DNA from: Crambe crambe | Taxonomy: Eukaryota; Porifera; Demospongiae; Poecilosclerida; Crambeidae | Length of the DNA stretch: 64,000 nucleotides | NCBI GenBank assembly: GCA_963924555.1 | Contig: OZ004594.1 | Location: forward strand, 5,735,563 to 5,799,562 | Direction: 5' to 3' | Shown: positions 39,606-50,239 of the stretch, one piece after another | Layout of the letters: every line of letters starts with the position of its first letter | How positions within the stretch are numbered: the stretch's first letter is position 1 | The notes under the pieces: model-generated | Database searches by the model: none | What the model saw: the letters and a program-made list of their open reading frames with translations, nothing else | What the model was told of the DNA's origin: nothing | Translations under genes and position numbers: made by a program

Positions 39606-40386
39606 GCCTCGTTCCCAGGCTCTCAGTGAAACGGGAAATGTGGGGGTGGAAAGGAGAGCCTGGTTTCTACTGCAGACCGGATCCCTCACATTCCGGGGGA
39701 TTTGGATTCCCTCCGTACTTTCCCGTTTTTGATTTCATCATAATTATTATTTTGTCTAATCAGCGTTTTTTTGTGCAAGATGGCGAGTTCGTTTCTGAGA
39801 GTGTTTCTTTTAGCGTTTCTTCAAGCGATTCAAGTTCCCACTATCCGCAAGCGCTTTCTCATGCCCTGTCAATGCTTGGTTTACCCGAACTGTTGCTGAA
39901 GGAAGAGCAGAAGCTGGCTATCCGAGCTGTATTTGATGGCAAGGACATGTTCGTGCCCCTGCTCTCAAGGGATCTCCGCAAAGAAGATCTGGCCAGCTCT
40001 TTGAAGCTAGTAATGTTTGCAGTTGCCTTCTCCAAGGAAACTATTCTCCTCTTGCAAGCTTAACAGATGTGTGATGGGAAGGGGTCATCTGGAGCTAGCT
40101 CAGGGACATCCAGGAGTTTGTCGATCCTAAAAGCCCACTTCTATGATAATCCAGAACTGCTGAACAAGGCAATGGCTGCACTCTGCTCATGATCACACAA
40201 GCGACATGCAATTTCGTACTGCGCGTTTGTACTAATTGTGACGTTTACTTAATAATTACATCATCAATCGTGTTATGAATATAATTATGTGATCAAAATT
40301 TACACGCCCGTGCATGCAGTAGAAACCAGGCTCTCCTTTCCGCCCCCACATTTCCCGTTTCACTGAGAGCCTGGGAACGAGGCTAG
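39604..40386. mobile_element. 783-bp inverted-repeat element carrying a RecQ-like fragment
   Basis: Flanked by an 8-bp duplication GTACACAC (39596-39603 and 40387-40394); the empty site is intact in arm A (6240-6260). Terminal inverted repeats of about 72 bp start TAGCCTCGTTCCCAGGCTCT. Eight-base duplications are typical of hAT-type elements (inference). The interior has a continuous frame (about 39780-40062, +) reading LGLPELLLKEEQKLAIRAVF and DGKDMF, which matches the region just before the ATP-binding loop of RecQ-type helicases. The loop itself (GKS/T) is missing. A non-autonomous element that picked up host or helicase-transposon sequence. Confidence 0.82.
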
Positions 40387-40567
40387 GTACACACAAGACT
40401 ATCAGCCAGCATAGAGACTCTTGTACTGGAGTTGTGGAAATCTAAATGGTTATAAAAAGGTTCCAGTCTATTATTGCACTTCTTTATGCTTAAAACACCT
40501 TTCTTGTTCTACATGGTATGATTAGCCTCGTTCCCAGGCTCTACAATCATAATTATGTAGTGAACTT

Positions 40568-41007
40568 ACTTCAGCATTTACTGGCTCCTCGTAATATGCT
40601 TTTATCAGCTCTCTGCTGATGGCCAAATCACCCTCAAAGTATTTTCCATTGCTATTATATCGAGTCAAGTTTAGGAAGATCATCATCAACTTCCATGAGA
40701 GGAAACACATCCTATAGAATTATGTCAAGGTTGTCTTAAATTCAAATACACTGGTTACTAAAATGGCATTGGACAAAAACTCCCAATCTCATTTCAATGA
40801 ATCCACCCATGCAGAAATGGCTCCTTTCCCATTTATTTGAAATGCTGCAATCATGTACTAAATCATCATTCAACTCAACTCACTTTCTGATGTGCAATGT
40901 GATTTCCAAATGGTGTATCATGATCCCTTGAGTTCACTCTAATCGTTGGTTTGCACCAGGAAGTAGTGGTCAACAGCCAAAGAAGCATTACAGCAGTTGG
41001 ATGCATG
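40568..41007 (-). pseudogene. Astacin signal-peptide and propeptide exons (arm A')
   Basis: Exon 1 (40884-41007) begins MHPTAVMLL; one extra T near 40980 compared with arm A shifts the signal peptide out of frame. Exon 2 (40568-40710) encodes the propeptide with KYFEGDLAISRELIKAYYEE, again preceded by the one-base loss seen in A. Mirror of 5594-6031. Confidence 0.7.
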
Positions 41008-41848
41008 TTAGTGCTAGCTATGTAGCTACGTATAAGACACTTCTAAATGTTGAATGATGTCTGTAGCAACTTGTATGCTGATTATAATGACACACTCACT
41101 AAGGGATATAGTTGACCTATTTGGAATCTGCACAGTAATAATGCCATACCCAGGAAGCTTTGTGTGTGTGTGGCAGCTGGCTTTCATTTTCTCTTTGTAA
41201 GTGGGGTGGGGAGAGTTTCTTCCAGCTTGGCCTTCCCATAATATCTATGATTAGTTAAGACACTGTAATGGGGGTATCCCCACACTAGTGATGATGACCT
41301 TTCACCTTTATACGTATAAATATTTATATTGTACGTCCATCCTAACATTGTAGTTTCTTTCCGTGATGACCTTGGGTAAACTGAGCATGTGCACTTGCCC
41401 CACAATGCTTTGCATTCCTAGTTGATAACTCAATACTTTTGCACCTATGTCAAACTGAAGTGTCATCGCATGGAGTGTGTTTGAGAGAGGGAGGGTCTGA
41501 AGAAAAAGAAGAAGCCAACTTTCAAGGCTAGTTGGATGGCTATAGTGTTACAGGTCTGCCCCACCCCCCACCTAAGGTTACCATACAAATAGGTACGTTA
41601 TGTTAGCTTCACCACCACTCCTCTCCCAACCAGCTATTTATTAAAGGTTATTCCATTGGCTACAAAATATAATTTTGACATCTGGGATCCAATTTCACAT
41701 AAATAATAACACATACAGCAAATAGTGGTACAGAATTCAGAGGGTCAATTCTTATGATAGCAGAATCGTTACATAACTTTGCAGGCTGGTATAACAGGAA
41801 AAAAAAGGAAATTAATAAACTTGCATTATAAAAACTTACTTTGTTTTG

Positions 41849-42538
41849 TAGCGATACTTTCAAAAAGTGCATAATTAATATCCTTTACAGCCTCTGCTAA
41901 TTTCTTCCAGCTTGGCCTCCCATACCTATGTGCATATGTATAAGCAATTAATAAACACGATTAGCAAGTGGATTCAATTTGTACCCACAGGCCTTTTGCA
42001 ACTTGAGTCTGGTCTGACTGATCTAACCTCAGAACCCCAAGGACACCATACATAATTGGATGTTGAGTCGTAGAAATAATCCTAATGCCAAACACCTAGG
42101 GATAGCGTTTTCTAAATGCTGCAGCAGCACAAAGAAACTGCATGAAGAATCCATTTCAGGTCATCATCCACACACTACAGACATGCACTCACAAAGGCTC
42201 TATTTTGCCTACTAGGATACCAACTTTCAAGGTGACCTCAGCCTTCGTAGAAAAGGCTAGCTTTAATAACTACAGTAGTAGGTTGTATTGATATTTTATG
42301 CAGGTCTATGAAATTAACTACCTCCTTTCCCAATTTTTTCTCTTTACCTGTGATAGTTGTAGTTTAGTTTGAGCCATTCCATCATGGCCATGTTGAGACA
42401 CATTGCACTATCCCTGGGGTGGTTTTGCTGGATCCTGTCCAATGCAGACCCTTTTAAATGTAGCTTAGTAAATAATTGCCTCCATTGAGCAGAAAGGCTT
42501 TCAATTGAATTGAACACTTCTCCATAATCCTCAGGTGC
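41849..42538 (-). CDS. Second death domain, gene copy 4 (two exons)
   Basis: The exon of about 42349-42538 reads APEDYGEVFNSIESLSAQWR and MAMMEWLKLNYNYH. The exon of about 41849-41934 reads YGRPSWKKLAEAVKDINYAL and ESIATKQ. No lesion is seen, as in copy 1. The small change LVKAV to LAEAV separates copy 4 from copy 1. Mirror of 4078-4767. Confidence 0.73.
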
Positions 42539-42629
42539 TAAAATAGAACAAAATACGTATATGAAGGGAAAAAAAACAACGATTCTTTGTGGAAAAAAAT
42601 ATGTTGTTCTTAATAAGGAATAACCACTA

Positions 42630-42796
42630 AAGCCTATTTGCATTCACTTGATCCCTTGATAATTTATTATAACTGCTAAAAAAACAATAAAACAACAAAA
42701 CAACCAGCTCATAGAGTGGGTGATCAGCTCTCTGCTGGTGTCTTAAACAGAAGATATAGTGAACGATCACAGGATCAAGTGAATGTAAATAGACAT
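42630..42796. mobile_element. MITE-like element with GATCA ends (copy in A')
   Basis: Mirror of 3821-3984, with the same inverted ends. Confidence 0.75.
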
Positions 42797-43018
42797 TAGG
42801 TAAAAGTGATTGTTTTGGTAATTTCGTAGGTGCTGCTAAATGGATAGACAAATTTATATGGGAGTTTCAAGGTCATAATTACAGTTGCACTCGCTTAGCA
42901 AACTCTGATCCACAAGTTCCAGCAAGATATTATCTACATGACATGCACAAAGTCATTTTACTCTGCACCAACCACATCATAGGAATAATAATGCAAGCTC
43001 TATAATGTACCTTAAGGT

Positions 43019-43479
43019 GGGTATTATTGGCGGCTACTAATTTTAGTGTTTTAAGGGGATACTGTATTTAGCGGGTATTAGTTTTAGCTATTTTGAGCTT
43101 TGTAATAGCTATTTTTAAATGTATAGTTTCGTACGAAGTTGCTTCAAGAATATCAGGCATGAACATTATTGTGTCAGTAACTATCATTGGAGAGTTAGTT
43201 TTTTGTAGATTGAACAAAAAGGATCTTCTGCTTCCTGCCTTTTTCCACCCTACTGCTTCTTGAGTCCATGAAATCAGAAGTATCTGAAACAGACACTGAT
43301 GAAGACAATAGCAATCTAGCTAGCTAGCTAACTCCGCCAGGACACTCAAACAGCTAGCACTGTTTTTGTTCAATATTACTTCTAATTATACGAAATTTTA
43401 TTATTAGCGTGTGCTTATATTAGCAAATAAAGGCCTACTCGCTAAATTCGCTAAATTAACAAGTGGCCAATAATACCCA
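43019..43479. mobile_element. Small inverted-repeat element in A'
   Basis: Mirror of 3138-3598. Ends here are GGGTATTATTGGCGGCTAC and, read inward from the right, GGGTATTATTGGCCACTTG, a clearer inverted repeat than in arm A. Confidence 0.72.
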
Positions 43480-43942
43480 TATGTTGCTAACGTGGTATTC
43501 TCAAAAAGAGGAGGAAAAACCAATATTACTCAGTGGACTCTGATTTGAGCATGTTTCCAACAACCAATTCCCTCAACTGCCCTATAACACTTATCAGGAT
43601 AACATTATGGTCATAATAAGAGTAGATATTTTAGGAATAGATCCCATGGCTCCATGCTTATGTAATAGGCTCATAATCTGTCTGTCCACCAAGCCAGTGT
43701 TTATTATTATTGTTAAATGTCTCTGGAATAGATAAGAGAATGCATTACTGACGTAAGCTCTCTATTAAGAAGAAGGGGGAAAAAATCATCAAAACTGCAT
43801 CTCTGACTTACCTGGTAGTCTTTGTGCAGGAACTGATGGTGGAAGCAAAAGAGATACAGAAGATAGAGGTAGTGATGAGAAAGGAGATTGCTCTAAAAAT
43901 AAATGGACAATGTATCCCCCCATTCCAAGCCCCTCCCTTACT

Positions 43943-44190
43943 TTAAAGAGTCTATAGTCCAGCTCTCCCACAGCCTTAGCCAATCTCTTCCAGGTTGGTC
44001 TCCCATACTTCTGATGGTTATAGTTCATTTTCAGCCACTCCATCAAGGCAAGATCCAGACACATCATACTATCTTTCGGGTAGTCATTTGCTCAGTGCAG
44101 TTCCCTGCAGTCGTAATTTAGTACAAAGTCGCTTCCACTGAGCAGAAAGAGTCTCTACTGAGTCCAACACATCTCCATGATCATCAGGAT
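43943..44190 (-). pseudogene. First death-domain exon, gene copy 4
   Basis: Mirror of 2453-2701. It carries the same 11-base loss that breaks the frame between GTALSK and MMCLDLALMEWLKMNYN. Both A-type copies share this lesion; B-type copies do not. Confidence 0.75.
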
Positions 44191-44762
44191 CTGCATGATA
44201 ATAATGCAGGTACAGAACATTTACCTCACATTATTAAGTCACCGTGGACCACTTACTGAGCTCACTGTCATCAGTATTTTCTATCAAGTTCTCATCTACA
44301 CATAAAAAGGATTCTTTTTGGTAGCATTCAGAATGATAGGCTATAAAATTACAAGTCTTAGAGTGGAACTTCCAATGAAGGACAATATGAAAGAGACTAA
44401 ACCTCTTATTAATAGATGACGAGCATACACTCTATACAAAATAACTTCCAAAAGAGGACAACCTCTCGTACCAGGATAAAAGGATGGTCCTAAGTGTGTA
44501 AATGTAAAAAGCACAAATTGACTGCAATAAAAACTTGCATATATTGAGGAAAAGCCACACATCTATTCAGGAACAGCCTCAAGTTTACATCTTACATTGG
44601 ACTACCAACTTGCGATTCACTGTACCCTGTATTCACATGATATCACCTGCAGCCAGTTATTAATTAGCAGCAGCCTCCGCATCAATGCCTGCCAAACGCC
44701 CATTGGATATCGATAATGGGTGTACCGTGCATGTGTACAAACGAGATCGCGGATGACCTACC

Positions 44763-45216
44763 CTGTATTCATGTTCATGAAGGTCATGTAGTGTGTAACC
44801 ACACAAGCCAAGGAGGCAGAAGAAGTTTTATGTCCAGTAATTGTAATGCTTGGAGAATAATTGCTAAAGGTGACAATGTCCTCTTCAGGAAGGTGAACGC
44901 TCTTCTTTGTGATCTATAATAATAATAATTAATCTTTTAAATTGTATTCCATATTATAATGCTCAGGTATGCTATTCACAGATCTTGCTATGGAATGGTC
45001 CTGCGACAGTCTTATGAATAATAGAGCTTTGAAATTTTCTTTCATGATTATCCACATTACATTAACATACTTGACTCTTTTATATCCCATCCTTGATCAT
45101 CTGTCGTCTCCAGAATAATGTCGGTATCACCAAGTGCCATCTCTCCAGTAATTCCTTTCTCGTTGGAGATTTGTTGGGGCTGATGACTGGCTATGATGTC
45201 ATCACAGTACTACAAC
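44763..45216 (-). pseudogene. UPA-like exons, gene copy 4
   Basis: Mirror of 1444-1890: MALGDTDIILETTDDQGWDI (exon of about 45078-45216) and LPEEDIVTFSNYSPSITITG (about 44763-44915). It has the same deletion of the PPELHVIGMD segment as copy 1. Confidence 0.55.
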
Positions 45217-45578
45217 AATTATCATGGTCATAAATAAACCATTACATGCATAACTACCTTCAGGTAGACAGGGTGGTTCAAACAAGCATAAAATACTGCT
45301 ACTGTATGAAGACCTGTGTTAGTAATGCAAAGAGATCTCACCGAGTAGAGAATTTTTTCTGTTCACAATAAATATGTTATTGGGCAATTATTATTATTAG
45401 TCACGTAACAATATTCATTTAATGAAGCACTGTTCCTGACTATGTACACTGCCTCTATTGAAACACTGTATTATGATTCAATGCAGCAGAGTACATGGAT
45501 CAGACACAATTCGATGCTTAAAAAAAGCAGTATATTATAAAATCAAAGGCATAGTGACACTACTCCTTTATCATCACA

Positions 45579-46080
45579 TTAAATACCTTTTGTTCTCTCT
45601 ACATCAGATATATTGATCCTCCTAACCACTTGTATTAAATTGAAAGACTTGAGAGCAAATGTTCCAAATCTGTCTCCCACATTGAAGGCACCATCTTCTC
45701 CCTCTATCTTTCGAAAGGCACAAACTGGGTTGGATTCTCTGTACTTGGGGGTGGTGCCGGCAACAAGGAATGCCATGTCTTCACAGTCTTCTTTACTCTC
45801 CAGACTAACATAGTGCTGGATATGCACTATCACATTATTTTGCAATTTCCCCTTTGTAATAGGTTGCTTGAGGTAGGCAGGACTAGCCGGCTTGTAACCA
45901 TCTGGGAGTATGAAGGATCCAGTCACACAGGGATGAACGAATACTTCCATTTGACTCCCCTGATCCAGCTCTTGCTTTGGTATCGATGCAGATACGCCCA
46001 CATACTCAAAGTTCACCGTGTCTGTGGACAATGTGATAGTTGCTATTTTTTGGATATTCATCAAACACTATACCAGGGTA
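45579..46080 (-). pseudogene. ZU5 domain exon, gene copy 4
   Basis: Mirror of 578-1079. It reads SQMEVFVHPCVTGSFILPDG through GDRFGTFALKSF and ends DVERTKGI, because 9 bases missing from copy 1 are present here. The early frame change (10 extra bases before TITLSTDTV) is shared with copy 1. Confidence 0.74.
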
Positions 46081-46318
46081 CTCCTGTTAAAAAAAGAAAA
46101 ATAGACTTATGACATGAGAAAAATAACGAAGACTTCTCCAGCACATAAATAAGCTACCATTAGCAGCATACCTACTACAGGGGGGTTTTTAAAGGTAGGG
46201 GCAAGGAGATAAAATGTCCCAGTGTATCTAGTTCACCCAAGAAATACATCCATACTTACTTTGCTATTCAAAAGTTTGACAGTTGGAGAACAGTTCCCAT
46301 TATTTAAGAGGAGTGCAA

Positions 46319-47489
46319 CTACTTGATCATGCCCAAAATGACTGATAACAAAGAGGGCACACTTTCCACCATCATGGCTTGCATGTCCACTTGAGCCCCG
46401 TTGTTCAACAACAGTTGGGTCACTTCAAAATGTCCTCCTTGACTGGCCATCATCAGAGCAGACCACCCCTCCTTTCTGCTGTAGATCAACCTGAGCATCA
46501 TGGTCTAACAGCAGTTTACAAATCTCAAGGTGTCCCGTTAAACTGACAATCATCAAAGCAGACCACCCACCATAATCCTGAATGTCAACCTGAGCACCAT
46601 TCTCTAGTAATAGTTTGGCCATTTCCAACTTATTTCTTTCACTGGAATACATCAAAGCAGTCCTCCCTCTGTTATCCTGCAGGTCGGCTTGAGCTCCCTT
46701 TTCCAGCAGTAATTTGACAACTCCAGAATGTCCTTCTTTACAAGCAAGCATTAAAGGAGATCCCCATTCTTCTTTCTGAAGGTTAAGCTGAGCACCATTT
46801 TCTGCCAACACTTTGGCTGCTTCAGTACGTCCTTCTTGACAAGCAAACATCAAAGCAGATCGCCTGTTATTCTCCAACAGCACCGTATTCCACTATGTCC
46901 TTTTTCACTAGCACTGATCAGAGCCGAAGCCCCACTACCTGTCTGTTGGTCTACTTGAGCACCATTTTCTAGCAGCACCTAAATATCCTCCCTGACTGCC
47001 TATCATCAGAGGAGAATGCTCTTTACTCCACTGAAAATCTATCCTTGCCCCATTTTCTATCAATACTTTTAATACCCTTAAGCATTAAAGCTGATCTCCC
47101 AATATTGTCAAGTATATCAACCTGAGCACAACTTTTCAGGAGCAACCTGGCCACTTCAGGATATCCCTCATTGCTGGCAATAAGCAATGCAGTATCTCTG
47201 CATATCAACCGTAGCACCATTTTCTAGCAGGATCTTTACCACTTTAGAATGTCCTTTTTTCACAGTGACCACCATCCTTTTGCTTCAAGTCCACCCGAGC
47301 GCGATACTCAACAATCAGTAGCTGAACAATATTGAAATACCATAACAAACTGGATATCATCAAAGCTGTTAGACCACTGGTGTCTTGAAAATCAGTATTA
47401 GCACCATTTTCTAGCAGCAATTTGGCCATCTTAAAGTGGCCTCTTCCACAGCTAGCCATCAAAGCAGATTGTCCACTATTATCTTGCAA
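46319..47489 (-). pseudogene. Ankyrin-repeat region, gene copy 4
   Basis: At least eight ankyrin repeats of about 33 residues. From the N-terminus: GQSALMASCGRGHFKMAKLL, GLTALMISSLLWYFNIVQLL, DTALLIASNEGYPEVARLLL, RSALMFACQEGRTEAAKVLA, GSPLMLACKEGHSGVVKLLL, RTALMYSSERNKLEMAKLLL, GWSALMIVSLTGHLEICKLL, GWSALMMASQGGHFEVTQLL. Frame changes occur near 46440, 46885, 47040 and 47240, each within or between repeats. No start codon with upstream context is seen: the region begins next to a mobile element at 47513. The ZU5 exon follows at 46080. The layout (ankyrin, ZU5, UPA-like, death) matches that of animal ankyrins. Confidence 0.8.
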
Positions 47490-47512
47490 GTTTACTAATC
47501 ATAGATATAAAA

Positions 47513-48605
47513 GGTTTTACGGGATTGGAAACGCCCAATGAATTGAACTGCACAACCGTTGCGCGTTGACAGATGCGCACGCGCATGCAGCATTAATTAT
47601 ATTAATCGTTGTGAAAAGAGATCAATATTCACTCCTTTCAAGGCAGTTGAATTGATATTTTGCCCCTACAGCTCACAGAATAGTACAAGTAAGCTAAGGG
47701 GAAGGTGTTGAAGAAGTGGAGTCAGAGAGTTGAAGTTGGAGAGTCTGAGGAAGGAAGTTATTAATTATTCATAACTTTTTTCCTTGTAATTATAACTATG
47801 AGTACCTATCATTGCTCATTATACATTAATTTTATGTGATTGATTTGAAAGAAAGGTCAGAATGACTTTTGGTATTAAAATTAGACATAAATTCATTATT
47901 ATTATAGCTAGATAATTTTGCCCCAAAGTTATCCGCCAGTTTCTGCTCAGTTCTCCCTCATCAACATTATTGCAATACTTCCAGATTTTGGCTGTTGGGT
48001 TTTGACACCATCCACCTTAAGAATTCGGCTCAGTCAGCTGTCCTGTGGACCCTATGGATATTAGGGGGGAAATATAGTAAGCTTGCCATCTCCATAGGAT
48101 GACTATTGTATAGAAAATAAATGCACCAATTCCATTTACTGTTCTATCCTTTCCCTGAAATAACTAATACTGTTTCAATATTGTTAATCTATTTCTTGGG
48201 AGAGGGATTACAGTTTTAACACCACTTGCAAATGCTAGAGACAATATATGTCAGCTAATACAAAAACCAACATTACTATTCCATGTAGCTAAAGTTTACA
48301 TGCCTTTTGATCAGAAAATGGGCAACAGCAATTGATTCCATCAAGCGTGAGAGGGATTACAGTCCCATTAACCACTACAGTAGTATTTGTAGGAATAAAC
48401 TTGAAAATCTGAGCTAAAATTTATTTCACACAGGAAATCTATGACCTAGTATATTATAGTATCACTGGTATAAGTCGGATCTTGTCAGAACAGCAACTTT
48501 GACAAAAGTGCTATGTCATTCAGCTGTAGCTGACAACGCGACTCGGTTGTTAGTTGTTAACGAGAGCACGTGATCCGTTTCCAATCCCGTAAACCTCTTA
48601 GATCT
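47513..48605. mobile_element. 1.1-kb inverted-repeat element next to ankyrin copy 4
   Basis: Left end AGGTTTTACGGGATTGGAAA and right end, read inward, GAGGTTTACGGGATTGGAAA form an inverted repeat of about 20 bp. The interior has no coding capacity. The phrase ATCATAGATATA occurs just outside the left end (47501) and again near 48629. A third ACGGGATTGGAAAC end lies alone at 50222-50235. It interrupts or bounds the first ankyrin repeats of copy 4. Confidence 0.68.
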
Positions 48606-49280
48606 ATGAGCTAATAAAGCTAGCTGAGATCATAGATATATGAGCCGTAATCAGGCATAGAATGGCCGACTCGAGCGCTAAGAAATGTCTTGCAGTCCAA
48701 CTAGTCTATAGCTAGCTATTCTGACATACCTGTTGGAACACACACAATGCTTCCCGAAGCAAAGATCTAAATGTCGCTTACTTGATAGCCCAACTTGTTG
48801 GCAGCAGCAGCCATGGCAGGCCAGATAATTGCTCATGAGCCACGAGCACGCGCGCGTTATTGAATTTTTGTGGTGGCAACAACATTCTGTCGTATGTCAA
48901 GAAAACATGTTACCAGACGTACTTTTTTTTCCCCCTCCCTCGCAAAAAAAAGAAGTGCGGCTGGCTAGCGAGACTACCGCCGTCTAAATATAAAATTTTT
49001 AAGATTCGTTCATCATTTATCATCATCAGATTCATTTTCTTGCCAAGCTGTAACTCCATGATCCTTTCACATACGACAATAAAATTTTATATCAACCAGT
49101 GCTGTTATAACCACACAATGTGCTTTTATTATCGTTATATCCAGTTTCCCTTCAAAATTAACATTAGTCATGCGCGCGCGTCTGTCGCTTTCACGTGCAC
49201 GCGTGCCAACCAGCTATTTTTACTTGAAAACAATATTCAACATTTAGGTCGTACAAAAGGTAAACAAACAAATGAACGGA
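48606..49280. other. No gene recognised
   Basis: AT-rich, with two short GC-rich alternating runs (CGCGCG near 48850 and 49173). No coding motif supported. Confidence 0.4.
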
Positions 49281-49284
49281 AAAA

Positions 49285-49520
49285 GGCCATGCAGGGTTAG
49301 TCTGTACTTTAACAGTTTCTGTCAACAAAAATAAAATTATGCTGCCTTCAATAATAATTCCTGCATCACTGCCTAAACCAAGCAGACACATTTTCATACT
49401 GTCATGAGCAATTAAAGCAGCTTGGTGGGAGGCAGCGATGTAGAGATTATTATTGAAGCAGCATAATTTTGATTTTTGTTGACAAAAACTATTAAAGTAC
49501 AGATTAACACCTGCATAGGC
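49285..49520. mobile_element. Hairpin element (MITE-like)
   Basis: Two arms of about 95 bases are imperfect reverse complements. The left runs from ATGCAGGGTTAGTCTGTACT to AAACCAAGC; the right runs from GCTTGGTGGGAGGCAG to AGTACAGATTAACACCTGCA. The loop is about 30 bases. No coding capacity. Confidence 0.78.
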
Positions 49521-49548
49521 TTTTTATTTAGCATAAATTTTTTCCTTT

Positions 49549-50190
49549 CATAGAGTCTATATTAATAACCGAGTGCCAGAATGGCAGAGTTTATTAATAA
49601 ATACTCGCCAGAATGGCTCACTCTATAGTCTATATTAATAACTGCGTGCCAGAATGGCTCATTATATAAAGTCAATAATTATTAATAACAGCGTGCCAGA
49701 ATGGTTCACTACATAGAGTCTATATTAATAATTGCGTGCCATAATGGCTCAATCTATAGAGTCTATATTAATGACTGCATGCCAGAAAGGCTCACTTTAT
49801 AGAGTCTATAATAATGACTGCGTGCCAGAATGGCTCGCTCATAATGACTGCGTGCTCACTCTATAGAGTCTATAATAATCTCAGTGCTTAAATGGCTCAA
49901 TATTATAGAGTCTATAGTAATAACTGCGTGTGGCTTTAAATAGCTTTAGCTAAGCCATTCTGGTACGCAGCTATCATTCACTCTATATATAGTGATCTGT
50001 TCTGGCACATAGTTATCATTAACAAAGTGAGCCATTCTACAGATTCTTATAGTGAGACAATCTGGACTCTTAATACAGTGAGCTGAGCCATGCATATAGT
50101 TATTATAGACTCTATATAGCGAGCCATTCTGGGATGCAGTTTTATTATAGACTCTATTATAGCGATCTATTCTGGACCAGAATAGCACAC
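49549..50190. repeat. Minisatellite that reverses orientation midway
   Basis: Units of about 55-60 bp contain TAGAGTCTATATTAATAA and GCGTGCCAGAATGGCTCACT. From 49549 to about 49935 they run in one direction, with about eight units of uneven length. From about 49950 to 50185 the reverse complement (GAGCCATTCTGG, ATAGACTCTATA) runs on. The two halves form a large, imperfect hairpin. Confidence 0.85.
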
Positions 50191-50221
50191 GTAACTGTAG
50201 TTAAAGCATTGATACTACGCC

Positions 50222-50235
50222 ACGGGATTGGAAAC
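50222..50235. repeat. Solo end related to the 47513-48605 element
   Basis: CACGGGATTGGAAAC matches the terminal inverted repeat of that element. No partner end was found nearby. Confidence 0.45.
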
Positions 50236-50239
50236 TAAA

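Larger units (their letters stand above)
39447..46661. repeat. Inverted-repeat arm A' (partner of A)
   Basis: Reverse complement of 1-6403. It is longer than A mainly because of a 783-bp insertion at 39604-40386. The flank beyond 39447 differs from the flank of A beyond 6403: here it is the C-terminal part of an astacin gene, there the degenerate ankyrin end of arm B. The ankyrin gene continues to about 47489, beyond the part that pairs with the window start. Confidence 0.9.

Noticed and set aside
48860-49300. 146-residue frame on + at 48.9 kb
   Set aside because: Lys/Phe/Ile-rich composition expected from AT-rich non-coding DNA; it includes a T-run and C-run and runs into the hairpin element.
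49549-50190. CRISPR-like array
   Set aside because: Units are not separated by unique spacers of constant length, and the genome is clearly eukaryotic.
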